DNA of 64,000 nucleotides from Erysipelothrix rhusiopathiae (GCF_900637845.1 NZ_LR134439.1:496001-560000); one strand, 5' to 3'. Counted from the first letter of the stretch, positions 43,701 through 53,273 are shown. Notes: a model not told the origin generated them from the letters alone. Program-made: numbers and translations.

Positions 43701-44158
43701 ATGATTGAATATATAGAAGAATCGTCTTTAAAACGAGAAATTACAGAAAAAATGTTGAATGAGTTATCTCTCTGGTTTGGCTTAGAAGATTCAATAAATG
43801 AGTATGTTGCTAACGTATCTGATTGTACTTTTTTTGTCTATAAAAATATAAATGGCAAGTTATTGGTTTTTATGCATTAAAACCAACAAGTGACGTAGTA
43901 CTAGAAATATATGTTTGTGGTGTATTAGAAAACTATCATAGACATGGTATTGGTAGATTGATATTTGAAGAGGCGATTGATGTGGCTAAAAAGGATAACT
44001 ATAAGTATATTCAAGTTAAAACTGTACAAAGTGGATATTATGATTCATATGATAAAACAAATTCATATTATCAATCTTTAGGCTTTGATCAATTTGAGGT
44101 CATAACTGATTTATGGGATGAACATAACCCTTGTCAAATTTATATTTATTCAGTTTAA
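43701..44158 (+). pseudogene. GNAT acetyltransferase broken by a frameshift
   Basis: Reading from ATG 43701 gives MIEYIEESSLKREITEKML to FFVYKNINGK, then stops at 43879. One base is missing near 43862. The other frame continues IGFYALKPTSDVVLEIYVCGVLENYHRHGIGRLIFEEA, an acetyl-CoA loop, and YYQSLGFDQFEVIT to the end. Together this is one full GNAT of about 153 residues. Antibiotic-type acetyltransferases are similar in size, but the substrate cannot be told. AGAGGGTAC precedes the start. Confidence 0.8.
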
Positions 44159-44458
44159 TACGAAGACCACTTATGGAGAGTGTTGTTAATTCTTAAGAAT
44201 ATTTTTAATAGATTTTAGTTTTATTTAAACTTCCATCATGGAAGTTTTTTTTGATGTGTGACAAAATTACAAACTTAACTCTCTATTTACTGATGGCGAA
44301 GAAATAAAAGCCAATTATCCGTTACTGGCAAAAATGATCGATACTAGGAGTTAGCAAAACTTTATTAATAAGTAGCCATTGAAGTAGTGGTTAAAAAATA
44401 ATCTTGAAATATATTTTAAATCGAATTACGCTTAAAGAAGAAAGCGTAGGTTTTGTCT
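44159..44458. other. Gap between two pseudogenes
   Basis: Only a terminator hairpin is recognised (AAACTTCCA at 44227-44235 with TGGAAGTTT at 44239-44247, then T). The rest shows no gene. Confidence 0.6.
44227..44255 (+). terminator. Intrinsic terminator after the GNAT pseudogene
   Basis: A 9-bp perfect stem around TCA with eight T behind. Confidence 0.85.
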
Positions 44459-45441
44459 ATGAAAAAAGAAGCGTTGAATACTTTTATAAGAACGAATCAT
44501 CCTAATATTTGCCAAGTTGTTGCATATAGAGATGGCAAAGAGGTCTATTCTAACGAATGGAATCATTAAAAAAAGAATGACACCTGCCATATTGCATCAG
44601 CAACAAAAAGCAATGTATCTTTACTCGTTGGAATAGCCGTAGACCAGGGACTCATTAAAAGTATCGACGATAAAGTATTGGATTATTTTCCTGAATATAC
44701 AGTAAAACGAAATGAAAAACAATATATGATGTAACAATCAAGCACCTGCTCACAATGAAAGCCCCATACAAATGTAAAGGCAATCCTTGGACGAAAGTCT
44801 GCTCAAGTGAAGACTGGACTAAGGCTTCTTTAGACTTTCTAGGCGGGAGAGAAGGTTTTACAGAGGTGTTTAATTATCAAACAGTTTGTTTGCATATATT
44901 TACAGGACTGTTATATCAAGTTAGTAAGATTTCTACTGTTGAGTTTGCAAATAAATATTTATTTAATCTTATCGGAATAACTAGTCATAATAATTATTAT
45001 GTGAAAACAGCAGAGTAGCATAAGGAATTTATTATGAAAAAAAATTCTAAACAAAACATTTGGCTTTGTGATCTTGTCAATGTTGCTACAGCAGGATACG
45101 GATTATGCTTATCTGCAAAAGACATGGTAAAAATTGGTAATTTATGCTTAGATAAAGGAATATATCAAGAGAAACAAATCATTTCAACGAAATGGATAGA
45201 GGAAATTGTTGAACCTACAAGTTGTCCTCTAGAACGCTTCCAAAATAGCCAATATGGTTATTTATGGTGGATTCTTGATACCCAGAAAAATATTTATGCA
45301 GCTATTGGTGATAGCGGAAATATTCTCTATCTTGATTCAGAAAACAAAGTTGTTATAGCGATTACTTCTTATTTCAAACCTTCAGTACTCGATAGAGTAA
45401 ATCTTATCGAGGAATATATTAAACCGTTAATTCTAGAATAA
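44459..45441 (+). pseudogene. Serine beta-lactamase-like hydrolase, inactivated
   Basis: The pieces assemble into one class-C-type beta-lactamase/penicillin-binding-like protein. They read MKKEALNTFIRTNHPNICQV, HIASATKSNVSLLVGIAVDQGLIKSIDDKVLDYFPEY (SATK is the SxxK nucleophile motif), IKHLLTMKAPYK, and TAGYGLCLSAKDMVKIGNLCL to LWWILDTQKNIYAAIGDSG. The frame is destroyed by TAA at 44567-44569, a frameshift near 44722 and TAG at 45016-45018. The related intact proteins are EstB/AmpC-like esterases or peptidases. The decay is recent enough that the residues remain clear. Confidence 0.82.
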
Positions 45442-45444
45442 TAC

Positions 45445-45517
45445 AAAAAAGAATTAAGTTTGATTTATGAACCCTATACAATCTTGAGAGTCATAAATCA
45501 CAGCCTAATTCTTTTTT
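45445..45517. terminator. Large bipartite inverted repeat, bidirectional terminator-like
   Basis: AAAAAAGAATTA and GATTTATGA in the left arm pair with TCATAAATC and TAATTCTTTTTT in the right arm, with a small internal bulge. It lies between the beta-lactamase-like pseudogene and the opposing GNAT gene. Confidence 0.7.
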
Positions 45518-45589
45518 TCCTTAGATAACGAAATGAATCATCTGGATATATAAATAATCATTCTATTAAATATCAACACTCAATTACTT

Positions 45590-46057
45590 CTATTGTCCAT
45601 TATTATGTTTATACATTCGAATCATATTACCATCATTCTCTTCTATCATGTCGTAAAATTCCCAGCCACATCGCTCATAAAAATTAGTATGAGATGTTAT
45701 CAAATACACCTCATCAATGCTTGATAAGGATAAATTCTTACAGACATTATCAAGAAGCTTTTTTGCAATTCCTTTATTTCTATATTCTTCTTCGACATAA
45801 AGTGCACAAACATTCGGGGTCAAGTCAACTTGTGTATGGAAATCATTTTCTATAACACCAACACCTGCGATAATTTTTTCATTCTGATCCGTGACAATAA
45901 ACCAGCTTGGGACACTATGCTTTGCCTTAAGACCCTCGTTCATACTTTCAAGGTAAGCTTCTTGTGGAACATCCCATTTCGAATGAAACCAAAGTGCTGC
46001 GGCGTCAATAAGATCCGGTTTGTTTTTTAGGTCAATAATTAAATAATCGTTCTTCAT
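45590..46057 (-). CDS. GNAT-family N-acetyltransferase
   Basis: The 155-residue protein is a single GNAT domain. The acetyl-CoA site is VCALYVEEEYRNKGIAKKLLDN (R-x-x-G-I-A near residue 93). A FYERCGWEFYDM strand stands near the end. The N-terminal ALWFHSKWDVPQEAYLESM resembles the AAC(3)-I/aminoglycoside or peptide acetyltransferase type seen beside resistance genes, but the substrate is not clear. It points toward the pseudogene pair and has GGAGCATATT before its start. Confidence 0.85.
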   Translation of the reverse strand: MKNDYLIIDLKNKPDLIDAAALWFHSKWDVPQEAYLESMNEGLKAKHSVPSWFIVTDQNEKIIAGVGVIENDFHTQVDLTPNVCALYVEEEYRNKGIAKKLLDNVCKNLSLSSIDEVYLITSHTNFYERCGWEFYDMIEENDGNMIRMYKHNNGQ

Positions 46058-46159
46058 ATAATATGCTCCTCTATAATGGTAAATGTGTATTCGGTTGTCT
46101 ATTATTAATCTTTGTAGCTTATAAATATTATATGTTTTGTAATGTTTACCAGGCTGTAC

Positions 46160-47899
46160 TTAAATTTCTAAAGTTTTCTTCATGTATAATTTAAACTCTT
46201 CGTTCTTCCAAAATCCTAAACGAATACCATCAATTCCACGTGTCATCAAGACATAGTAGATATTTAACACAAATAATGTAAATTCTCTCTCATTTTCTGG
46301 GTTAAAATCATTTTTAGAAAATTTACCATTAACATTATGAAAATTATCGGGATTTCCGAATAGATGTCCGTTTGCATCAATTTGAAGATCATTACCAATT
46401 AAAACACCACATTTATTCAAGTCAATTCCTTGAACGGCGAAAACCGATCCGATTTGATCCTCTGCATCTTCGTCCTTGGAATTAATCCAGTTTTCTTGGG
46501 TTGAATTCCATCTTCGGTGAATTTCATTCTCATGCCAGTGTTTAATTGAAGAATCTTTTCCATGAGACTGTTTCCAAGGCTCAACCAAACCGGCTACAAT
46601 TCGATTTATATGATTACTATTGAAATTTCGGTCCTCTTCAATCCAATTGATTAAGTTTTCCAAGGGGTTATTTTCGAAATAACCAAAATATGAATCGATG
46701 TCTTTATCCATAAAAACACCCTTATCGAAATGGGGATTGAAATTTGTCTGATCTAATAATCCTGTATCCTTATATAAAAGATATTTAATGCCATTAATAT
46801 AATCATCAGATGTATATGATTTTCCTTTAGGAGTTTGTATACGAAATTGGGTTTTGAGGTACCTTTTTTCAAAATCGACGGTTGCATCCTCAAATTGATT
46901 ACGAGTCATATTAGCTGGACGAATTGCCTGAAGCGCATCATACATTAAGATTAACTGATTTCCTTTTTTTTGAAGGCACTGCAGATGATTTTCATCGTTT
47001 TGAAATTTTCCTTTATAGACGCTATTAAAAGATGCCATCTGCTTTGAAAATTTTCTCGATAACTTATGGGATTCATCAATTATGATTGTGTCATATGTAT
47101 CGCTCTTATTAATGAGCTGTGTCGATGTCGCGATTGTCAGATTGCGTTTATTGAAACCATAAACACTAAAGATTTCTCGTGCTGTCTTAATCCAATTTGG
47201 TTGAAGTACAACTGCTATTTTTTTATCACTGTTTTCTGTTAATAGTTTTGCAACAAGATGGGTAAGAAGAACTGTTTTACCGGTACCTGCATCACCATTA
47301 ATTACATAACTTGTGGCTTCATTCAATTCTATTTCATTGATTAAATTCATCTGTTGCTCAGTTAATTCTTTGATGGGGCTATACTTAACTAAAACCTCAC
47401 TTTTTAAAGTTTCAAGTGTCGGTGTTTTAACCCAACCTTTTCGGAATAAGTCTTCCCAGAATGGGATAATAACCTCCGATGCAACTTTCTCACGTGTGTT
47501 ATATTCGTTTATACTATTTCCGCTTGTTTTGTTGATAATCTCATGATCATCAAAGTATATTTTTTGATTCTTAACGTTTGGGGAATCTGCCATGAAGTAG
47601 GTAATAAGTTGATTCTCAACATCATCTAAAGCAGAACCATGAAAATAGGAAGAAAACACTATAATTGCTTGATTGAATTGAGCATTATCAAATTTTTCTT
47701 CACTCCCGGAATAATGTTGGTTATTTCGTGTTAAAAAGTGTTTCGTTTGTCCAATATAGATTTGCTTAGTCTGTTTACTTTTATAGATATATACAACGTA
47801 ACCATTTTCTAAAATATTTTTTTCTGGATTTCTTAGTGACTCAAAATTGAGAATGTCACCATTTTTGAGATCTAATTCTATATAGTTATATTTTGCCAT
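46160..47899 (-). CDS. GIY-YIG nuclease fused to DUF2075 helicase-like ATPase
   Basis: The 579-residue protein has an N-terminal GIY-YIG nuclease domain (about 30-110, YVVYIYKSKQTKQIYIGQT). The C-terminal DUF2075/Schlafen-type superfamily 1 helicase-like ATPase has Walker A GDAGTGKT near residue 203, IIIDESHKL near 273, and the late motif VLMTRGIDGIRLG near 555. It is probably a nucleic-acid-targeting effector. The ATG lies 1 bp after the stop of the MazG-like gene, so the two are translationally coupled. A longer frame to 48004 overlaps that gene and is rejected. A defence role is an inference from domains and place. Confidence 0.82.
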   Translation of the reverse strand: MAKYNYIELDLKNGDILNFESLRNPEKNILENGYVVYIYKSKQTKQIYIGQTKHFLTRNNQHYSGSEEKFDNAQFNQAIIVFSSYFHGSALDDVENQLITYFMADSPNVKNQKIYFDDHEIINKTSGNSINEYNTREKVASEVIIPFWEDLFRKGWVKTPTLETLKSEVLVKYSPIKELTEQQMNLINEIELNEATSYVINGDAGTGKTVLLTHLVAKLLTENSDKKIAVVLQPNWIKTAREIFSVYGFNKRNLTIATSTQLINKSDTYDTIIIDESHKLSRKFSKQMASFNSVYKGKFQNDENHLQCLQKKGNQLILMYDALQAIRPANMTRNQFEDATVDFEKRYLKTQFRIQTPKGKSYTSDDYINGIKYLLYKDTGLLDQTNFNPHFDKGVFMDKDIDSYFGYFENNPLENLINWIEEDRNFNSNHINRIVAGLVEPWKQSHGKDSSIKHWHENEIHRRWNSTQENWINSKDEDAEDQIGSVFAVQGIDLNKCGVLIGNDLQIDANGHLFGNPDNFHNVNGKFSKNDFNPENEREFTLFVLNIYYVLMTRGIDGIRLGFWKNEEFKLYMKKTLEI

Positions 47900-47900
47900 T

Positions 47901-48239
47901 TTATTTTTCGTTGTCCAATTCATCGTACTTCTTTTTGTTACCAAAACTCTTTGATATTGGATACTTCTTCGCGTTTTTAGTAAGTTTTTCTGAAATAATC
48001 TCATCGATATCGAGATTCATATTGTCTGCCATCATATATGCATAAATTAACACGTCCGCGAGTTCTTCCTTAATTTCATTAACGAATTCTTTACCTTCGT
48101 CTGCTGTTTTCCATTGAAACAGTTCCAAAAGTTCACTTGCCTCTAACGAGATAGAAATAGCCAGGTCTTTTTCATTATGAAACTGTCGCCAATTTCGTTC
48201 ATCTCTAAATTTATTAATTGCTACCATAGACTTATTCAT
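47901..48239 (-). CDS. MazG-like nucleotide pyrophosphohydrolase
   Basis: The 112-residue all-helical protein fits the RS21-C6/MazG-like dCTP pyrophosphatase group. FRDERNWRQFHNEKDLAISISLEASELLELFQW carries the first ExxE metal site and EIKEELADVLIYAYMMADNM the ExxD part. It would cut nucleoside triphosphates to monophosphates. It heads a two-gene unit with the GIY-YIG/DUF2075 protein. A GGGAGGG site precedes the ATG. Confidence 0.9.
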   Translation of the reverse strand: MNKSMVAINKFRDERNWRQFHNEKDLAISISLEASELLELFQWKTADEGKEFVNEIKEELADVLIYAYMMADNMNLDIDEIISEKLTKNAKKYPISKSFGNKKKYDELDNEK

Positions 48240-48536
48240 AATACCCTCCCATAATTTGTTAAGTATACTAGATAAATTATAACAAATAATTCTGATTTAA
48301 ATGCATTATTTGTAAATCATAAAGTACATTACTAAATGGAATTCGTACGATGAAGCTTTGAAACGAATCAAGACCTTGAAAAATGAGTCTATTCACTACT
48401 TTGAAAATGCTTAAATAAAAGCTTCGGTTTCTTGCTATTTATTGCATTGATTGATTAATGACCATTTATCCGAGCATAAAACAGAGAAATATGATAGTGT
48501 AGATTGTAGAAGTTTATAACTATGAGGGGAAAGCAC
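48240..48536. other. Divergent gap between MazG-like and Mrr-like genes
   Basis: Holds the regulatory region of both units; no clear promoter pair stands out. A short open piece at about 48337-48414 (NSYDEALKRIKTLKNESIHYF) may be the end of a lost gene. Confidence 0.5.
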
Positions 48537-50195
48537 ATGACTAAATATTATTATAGACAAACAGTAACACATGAGGGGCTTAATAAACACAGAATCATTA
48601 AGGCACCAAACAGACGTGAGTTAAAAAATAGAGTTGCACTGTTAGAGAACCAATGGGACGAAGAGTGGAGACGAAAACAAGAGGTTGCCTCTCGGAGATT
48701 AATGAATGAACAAGTTCGAGAGGAACATGCATATAATCAAGAAGAAGCCATTGCACTAACGTATGAGGCAGAAGAAAAACAAAAAATGCTGGAATCAATA
48801 CTGGAAAATGATTTTCTTTTTGGAGGATTTGATTGGGATACATTAAAAAATTTTGAGAATTTTGATGTTCAGAAACCTGTGAAACCACAAAAGCCAGAAC
48901 CAGAACCAAAACCAGAACGAAGTGATTTTAAATATAATAAAAAACTCGGTTTCATAAAATTATTAAGTAAAGATAATCGTGAGCGAAATCAAAATGAAAA
49001 TTTAGAACTCTTCAATGCTGATGTTGAAAAATGGTCGCAATTCGTAGAAAATGAGGAGCAACGATACCAGTCGAAAGTTGCTTTATATGAGGGCCTTGTT
49101 GAAAAATGGAAGCATGATAAGCTAAACTATGATAACGAAAGAGAATTAGAAAACAAAAACATAGACTTATTAAGAGAAAAATTTTCTGAGGGAAACCAGG
49201 AAAGTATTGAGGTATACTTCCAATCAATTATTGATGAGCTAATTTTCCCAGTCGAATATTCTCGTGATAGTTTCGTAGAATATAATGTGGAAGGAAATTA
49301 TTTAATTGTAGATTTAAAACTCCCGACTATCGAAGATCTACCAACCATTAAAGAAGTTAAATATATTAAATCGCGTAAAGAATTTAAAGAAGTAGCTTTT
49401 TCAAAGACGTATATTGATAAACTATACGAAAAAGTGATTTATAGTTTAGTTCTTGTTGTTTTTAAAAAAATATTTATTTCCGATAACAGATATAATTATG
49501 TAGAGAGTGTCATTATTAATGGATTTATAGAGACGGTTGATCTATCAACTGGATTAAATCATTCGCCTTTCATCTTGTCTACAGAGGTAAAAAAATCTGA
49601 TTTTGAAATCATTAATCTAGCAAACATTGATCCTAAGGAATGGTTCAGAAAAAACAAAGGGATATCTGCTACAAAATTAACTACGTTGACTCCAGTAGCT
49701 CCAATAGCGCGAATCAATAGAGAGGACGATCGATTTGTTGATGGCTATGAAATCATTAATACTATGGATGATGATACAAATTTAGCGAGTTTAGACTGGA
49801 TGGATTTCGAAAATCTAATTCGTGAATTATTTGAGAAAGAGTTTAACAGTAATGGTGGCGAAGTCAAAATTACACAAGCAAGCAGGGATGGTGGCGTTGA
49901 TGCTGTCGCATTTGATCCAGATCCTCTAAAAGGTGGAAAAATAATTATTCAAGCGAAGCGATATACTAATGTAGTGGGGGTTTCAGCCGTTCGAGATTTA
50001 TATGGGACGCTCTTAAATGAGGGGGCCAATAAAGGCATCTTAGTCACGACTTCGAATTATGGTGCAGATTCATATGGATTTGCCAAAGATAAACCGATCA
50101 CTTTAATTAATGGCTCAGAGTTATTATATATGTTGCAAAAGCACGGTCATAAAGTAAAAATTGATCTAGAAGAAGCAAGAAAACTGATGAAGTAA
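48537..50195 (+). CDS. Coiled-coil protein with Mrr-type restriction endonuclease domain
   Basis: The 552-residue protein ends in an Mrr-type nuclease domain (about 425-540): DWMDFENLIRELFEKEF, then ITQASRDGGVDAVAFDPD (catalytic Asp), IIIQAKRY (QxK) and NKGILVTTSNYGADSYGFA to LINGSEL. All catalytic residues are present. The first 210 residues are highly charged coiled coil with a Pro/Glu-rich segment, and the middle is unassigned. No methyltransferase is adjacent, so it may cut modified DNA (type IV) or act as an abortive nuclease. GAGGGG precedes ATG 48537. It is divergent from the MazG/DUF2075 pair. Confidence 0.85.
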   Translation: MTKYYYRQTVTHEGLNKHRIIKAPNRRELKNRVALLENQWDEEWRRKQEVASRRLMNEQVREEHAYNQEEAIALTYEAEEKQKMLESILENDFLFGGFDWDTLKNFENFDVQKPVKPQKPEPEPKPERSDFKYNKKLGFIKLLSKDNRERNQNENLELFNADVEKWSQFVENEEQRYQSKVALYEGLVEKWKHDKLNYDNERELENKNIDLLREKFSEGNQESIEVYFQSIIDELIFPVEYSRDSFVEYNVEGNYLIVDLKLPTIEDLPTIKEVKYIKSRKEFKEVAFSKTYIDKLYEKVIYSLVLVVFKKIFISDNRYNYVESVIINGFIETVDLSTGLNHSPFILSTEVKKSDFEIINLANIDPKEWFRKNKGISATKLTTLTPVAPIARINREDDRFVDGYEIINTMDDDTNLASLDWMDFENLIRELFEKEFNSNGGEVKITQASRDGGVDAVAFDPDPLKGGKIIIQAKRYTNVVGVSAVRDLYGTLLNEGANKGILVTTSNYGADSYGFAKDKPITLINGSELLYMLQKHGHKVKIDLEEARKLMK

Positions 50196-50355
50196 TATAA
50201 AAAAGTTGATATCTTGATGTAGCCGTAAATCTAGCAATCACCTAAAAAATCAAAGTGGATATCTACGGTTAAGATTGAATTATTCGGTGATAGTGTTTAT
50301 TGAAACTCTCTATATTGATGCTTATAATTGAGATACAAAAGCAGGGGGAGAATTC

Positions 50356-50592
50356 ATGACTGAAAAAAAATCAATTTCATTTCTTTTAATATTTCTAGGT
50401 TTTGCTCTTGCAGGTTTAGGAGGAAGTACCTTAGGTAGCTTTATTATTACAGATGTTATTTTTTACAGAGTCTTAAATATACAAGGTAATTTAGGAACGG
50501 TAGATCTAGTTGCGAGAATTAGTTTGATAGTTGTTGGCTTCTTAATTTCAGGGATTGGCGTTTTATTATTCAGAAAATCAAACAAGAATTAG
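50356..50592 (+). CDS. Small two-helix membrane protein
   Basis: Seventy-eight residues with two hydrophobic helices (about 8-33 and 50-70), a glycine-rich turn (GLGGSTLG) and a basic end. GGGGGAG is eight bases before the ATG. No family recognised. It lies 160 bp after the Mrr-type gene, so it could be separate. Confidence 0.6.
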   Translation: MTEKKSISFLLIFLGFALAGLGGSTLGSFIITDVIFYRVLNIQGNLGTVDLVARISLIVVGFLISGIGVLLFRKSNKN

Positions 50593-50666
50593 TGCCAATC
50601 TAACACATTTTAACAATTAGAGCTACTTCAGATGTAATTTATAGTAGGTCAATTTAGATTGATAAA

Positions 50667-50720
50667 AAAGAACTATCCCACGGAACTAGGTCAGTTCCCA
50701 ATTCAGGAGATAGTTCTTTT
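50667..50720. terminator. Nested inverted repeat, bidirectional terminator-like
   Basis: AAAAGAACTATC (50667-50678) pairs with GATAGTTCTTTT (50709-50720). Inside them GGAACT (50682-50687) pairs with AGTTCC (50693-50698). A and T runs flank it on either side. Confidence 0.75.
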
Positions 50721-50726
50721 TAGTCG

Positions 50727-51066
50727 TTAGACCTTCAAATTCTCGATAAAGCAATCAACCGTCTCACTCAGTAAATCATCAAAGATATAATACTTGTATT
50801 CAAAGTCCTCATCTAAATCATGAATCAGTAATTCAATTCTACCAATGTATTCAGGATCGACAACTCTCTATTAATACTCTATGAGGAGTATAACTTTATT
50901 AACTTCGCCAAATTTGATAAAAACAAGATCACTGTCCAAAGAAACAATATTATCCTTGAGATAAGGAATCTGCTAAATTTCATAATTTTGTTCTTTTACC
51001 GTTTTCCTCGGAAAAGGACGATTAAATCCTCGTTAGCTATTTCTTTTTTTTATTCTCAAACTTCAT
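50727..51066 (-). pseudogene. Decayed small gene of unknown function
   Basis: On the minus strand an ATG at 51066 opens MKFENKKKK and stops at once. A later piece in another frame reads VDPEYIGRIELLIHDLDEDF, then YYIFDDLLSETVDCFIENLKV and ends at 50727. The acidic end and clear codon structure suggest a gene of about 110 residues broken by several changes. Family unknown. Confidence 0.45.
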
Positions 51067-51175
51067 AGCATTTACCTCATTTTAAAATTTCTAACATAAG
51101 ATACCCTCTAGTACTGACCACTGATGATAGATACCATTTCAAATTATTGATTTTATAGGAAGTCTATGGATGAAG

Positions 51176-51204
51176 AAAGGAAGCCTTTTATGGGCTTCCT
51201 TTTG
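51176..51204 (-). terminator. Terminator after groEL
   Basis: AAAGGAAGCC and GGCTTCCTTT arms; the T run is on the minus strand. Confidence 0.85.
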
Positions 51205-51209
51205 ATTTG

Positions 51210-52823
51210 TTAATACATTGGCGGCATTTCAGGAGTGATTTGTTTCTCTTCAACTGACGATGCAACTGCAGCTTCTGTTGTTAGGAAGAGGGATGCAATC
51301 GATGCAGCGTTGAGCAGTGCATTGCGTGTTACGCGTGTAGGATCAAGGATTCCTGATTCTTGTAGGTTTTCCCATTGTCCTGATTTTGCGTTAAATCCAA
51401 TATTCACCTCTGATTCAAGTTGTTTTGTAACGATTTCGTCTCCATCAAATCCGGCATTTTCAGCTATTTGCCAGAGTGGTTTTAGGATTGATTCAAAGAC
51501 GGTTTTAATACCTCTATTTTCGTCTTGATTTTCTGAACTTAGGTTATCTTTTAGATCCGTGTAGGCACGAGCAAGGGCATATCCACCACCAAGCACGACA
51601 CCTTCTGCAACCGCAGCTTTGGTTGCGTTGAGTGCATCTTCAATGCGTAGTTTTTTCTCTTTCATTTCGGATTCAGTTGCTGCTCCAACTTTTATGACAG
51701 CAACACCATTTGTAAGTTTCGCAAGACGTTCTTCAAGTTTTTTCTTATCAAAGTCGCTGCTTACATTGTTTATTTGAGAACGAATTTCGCTTGCACGTTC
51801 TTCAATGGACTCTTTGGTTCCTGCTCCACCAATTAAGGTTGTTTCGTCCTTGCGGATGACTACTTTAGAAGCCGTTCCAAGCTGATCGATTTCAGTTTCT
51901 TTGATGTTCATTCCAAGTTCTTTACTGATGAATGTAGCGCCTGTTGCAATCGCAATGTCCTCAAGCATCATTTTTTGATTATCTCCAAATCCTGGTGCTT
52001 TTGTTGCTGCTACATTGAAGGTTCCACGGAGTTTATTGACTACAAGTGTTGAGACAACATCATTGTCAATATCTTCAGCAATAATAAAGAATGGTTTATT
52101 TTGTTGAACAATTTGTTCTAAGAGGGGAAGAATTTCTTGGATTGTTGAGATTTTATGATCTGTAACCAAGATATAAGGGTTCTCCATCTCAATTTCCATG
52201 GTCTCACGATCTGAAACCATATAAGGTGAAATATAACCTTTGTCATATTGAAGTCCTTCCACAACTTCTAATTCAGTCTCAAATGTATTGGATTCATCTA
52301 CTGTAATGACACCATCATTTCCAACTTTCTTCATTGCTTCCGCAATAATTGTACCGATTTCTTCGCTACCAGCACTGATTGAGGCAACGTTTGCGATATC
52401 GCTGCTCGTCTCTATTTTACTGCTGTTTTCAAGCAGGTAGTCAGCAATTACCCGCGATGCTTTTTCAATACCAAGACGCATTAATACGGGATTTGCGCCA
52501 CGATCAACATGCACTAATCCTTTATGAATCATTTCTTGTGCAAGTAATGTAGCGGTTGTTGTTCCATCTCCAGATACATCATTGGTCTTATTGGACACCT
52601 CATAAAGTAGCTTTGCCCCCATGTTTTCAAAAGGGTTTTTAAGTTCAATTTCTTTAGCGATGGTAACACCGTCATTAGTGATAAGCGGTGAACCAAAACT
52701 ACGTTCTAAAACAACATTACGTCCCTTAGGACCAAGTGTTACACTTACCGCATTAGCAAGTGTATCCATTCCTTTTAAGAGTAAATCTCTTGAGTTTTGT
52801 CCATAACGTACATCTTTAGCCAT
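51210..52823 (-). CDS. groEL: Chaperonin GroEL (Hsp60)
   Basis: The 537-residue subunit of the 14-mer chaperonin folds proteins with GroES using ATP. It shows [19 protein letters not shown], the nucleotide site [14 protein letters not shown] and [11 protein letters not shown], and the hinge [12 protein letters not shown]. It ends [13 protein letters not shown]: the usual Gly-Gly-Met tail is absent, as in some other members of this lineage. It starts one base into the groES stop region (TAAATAATGG arrangement) and shares the CIRCE-controlled promoter. Confidence 0.97.
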   Translation of the reverse strand: MAKDVRYGQNSRDLLLKGMDTLANAVSVTLGPKGRNVVLERSFGSPLITNDGVTIAKEIELKNPFENMGAKLLYEVSNKTNDVSGDGTTTATLLAQEMIHKGLVHVDRGANPVLMRLGIEKASRVIADYLLENSSKIETSSDIANVASISAGSEEIGTIIAEAMKKVGNDGVITVDESNTFETELEVVEGLQYDKGYISPYMVSDRETMEIEMENPYILVTDHKISTIQEILPLLEQIVQQNKPFFIIAEDIDNDVVSTLVVNKLRGTFNVAATKAPGFGDNQKMMLEDIAIATGATFISKELGMNIKETEIDQLGTASKVVIRKDETTLIGGAGTKESIEERASEIRSQINNVSSDFDKKKLEERLAKLTNGVAVIKVGAATESEMKEKKLRIEDALNATKAAVAEGVVLGGGYALARAYTDLKDNLSSENQDENRGIKTVFESILKPLWQIAENAGFDGDEIVTKQLESEVNIGFNAKSGQWENLQESGILDPTRVTRNALLNAASIASLFLTTEAAVASSVEEKQITPEMPPMY

Positions 52824-53113
52824 TATTTATCATCCTCCACAATTGCAAGTACATCTTTCATGTCGATAATTAAATAATCTTTGTTTTGATAAGTTACATC
52901 TGTTGTTGCATATTTTTTATAGATGACACAATCCCCAACCTTTACATCAATGGGAAGTGTATTACCTTCTTTATCTTTCGTTCCATTACCTACAGCAACA
53001 ACGCGTGCCATAGAAGGCTTCTCTTTGGATTCCGGCAATAAGATTCCGCTTGCAGTAGCGGACTCTGCAAGAATCTCTTCTAACAAAATGCGGTCATACA
53101 ATGGTTTAATCAT
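52823..53113 (-). CDS. groES: Co-chaperonin GroES (Hsp10)
   Basis: The 96-residue lid of the GroEL chamber, with LYDRILLEEILAESATASGI, LPESKEKPSMARVVAVGNG and the C-terminal DYLIIDMKDVLAIVED. The mobile loop is present. It is the first gene of the groES-groEL operon, preceded by AAGGAGG and a CIRCE element. Confidence 0.97.
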   Translation of the reverse strand: MIKPLYDRILLEEILAESATASGILLPESKEKPSMARVVAVGNGTKDKEGNTLPIDVKVGDCVIYKKYATTDVTYQNKDYLIIDMKDVLAIVEDDK

Positions 53114-53140
53114 GATGCGTTTCCTCCTTTATTTCGACCT

Positions 53141-53167
53141 CTGGCACTCTCTTTGTATGAGTGCCAA
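53141..53167 (-). promoter_or_regulatory. CIRCE operator (HrcA site)
   Basis: CTGGCACTC and GAGTGCCAA are separated by exactly nine bases, the CIRCE layout (consensus TTAGCACTC-N9-GAGTGCTAA). The GGCACTC form is a mild variant on both arms. It should bind HrcA and confer heat-shock control. Confidence 0.9.
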
Positions 53168-53174
53168 CACCTAT

Positions 53175-53203
53175 ATTCTAGGATTGACTTCAAATTTTGT
53201 CAA
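53175..53203 (-). promoter_or_regulatory. groES-groEL promoter
   Basis: On the minus strand TTGACA (53198-53203) and TAGAAT (53175-53180) have 17-bp spacing and lie directly upstream of CIRCE. Confidence 0.88.
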
Positions 53204-53273
53204 TCCCTTTTTGTTTGAAAATGCTTATAAAATACAGAGTAATCAATGAAGACTACAATCTAGTCATTTTGTC

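Noticed and set aside
48337-48414. Short open piece that might be a transposase end
   Set aside because: Too short, no DDE or other signature; mentioned only as a possible remnant.
48598-48909. 103-residue minus-strand ORF within the Mrr-type gene
   Set aside because: It is the complement of the coiled-coil coding region; no site before its start.
43700-50600. Whole 43.7-50.6 kb block as one integrative element
   Set aside because: No second pair of direct repeats and no integrase could be found to bound it, so only the guaA island is called as a unit.
51235-51528. 97-residue plus-strand ORF inside groEL
   Set aside because: It is antisense to a strongly conserved gene and its residue make-up is that of an antisense shadow.
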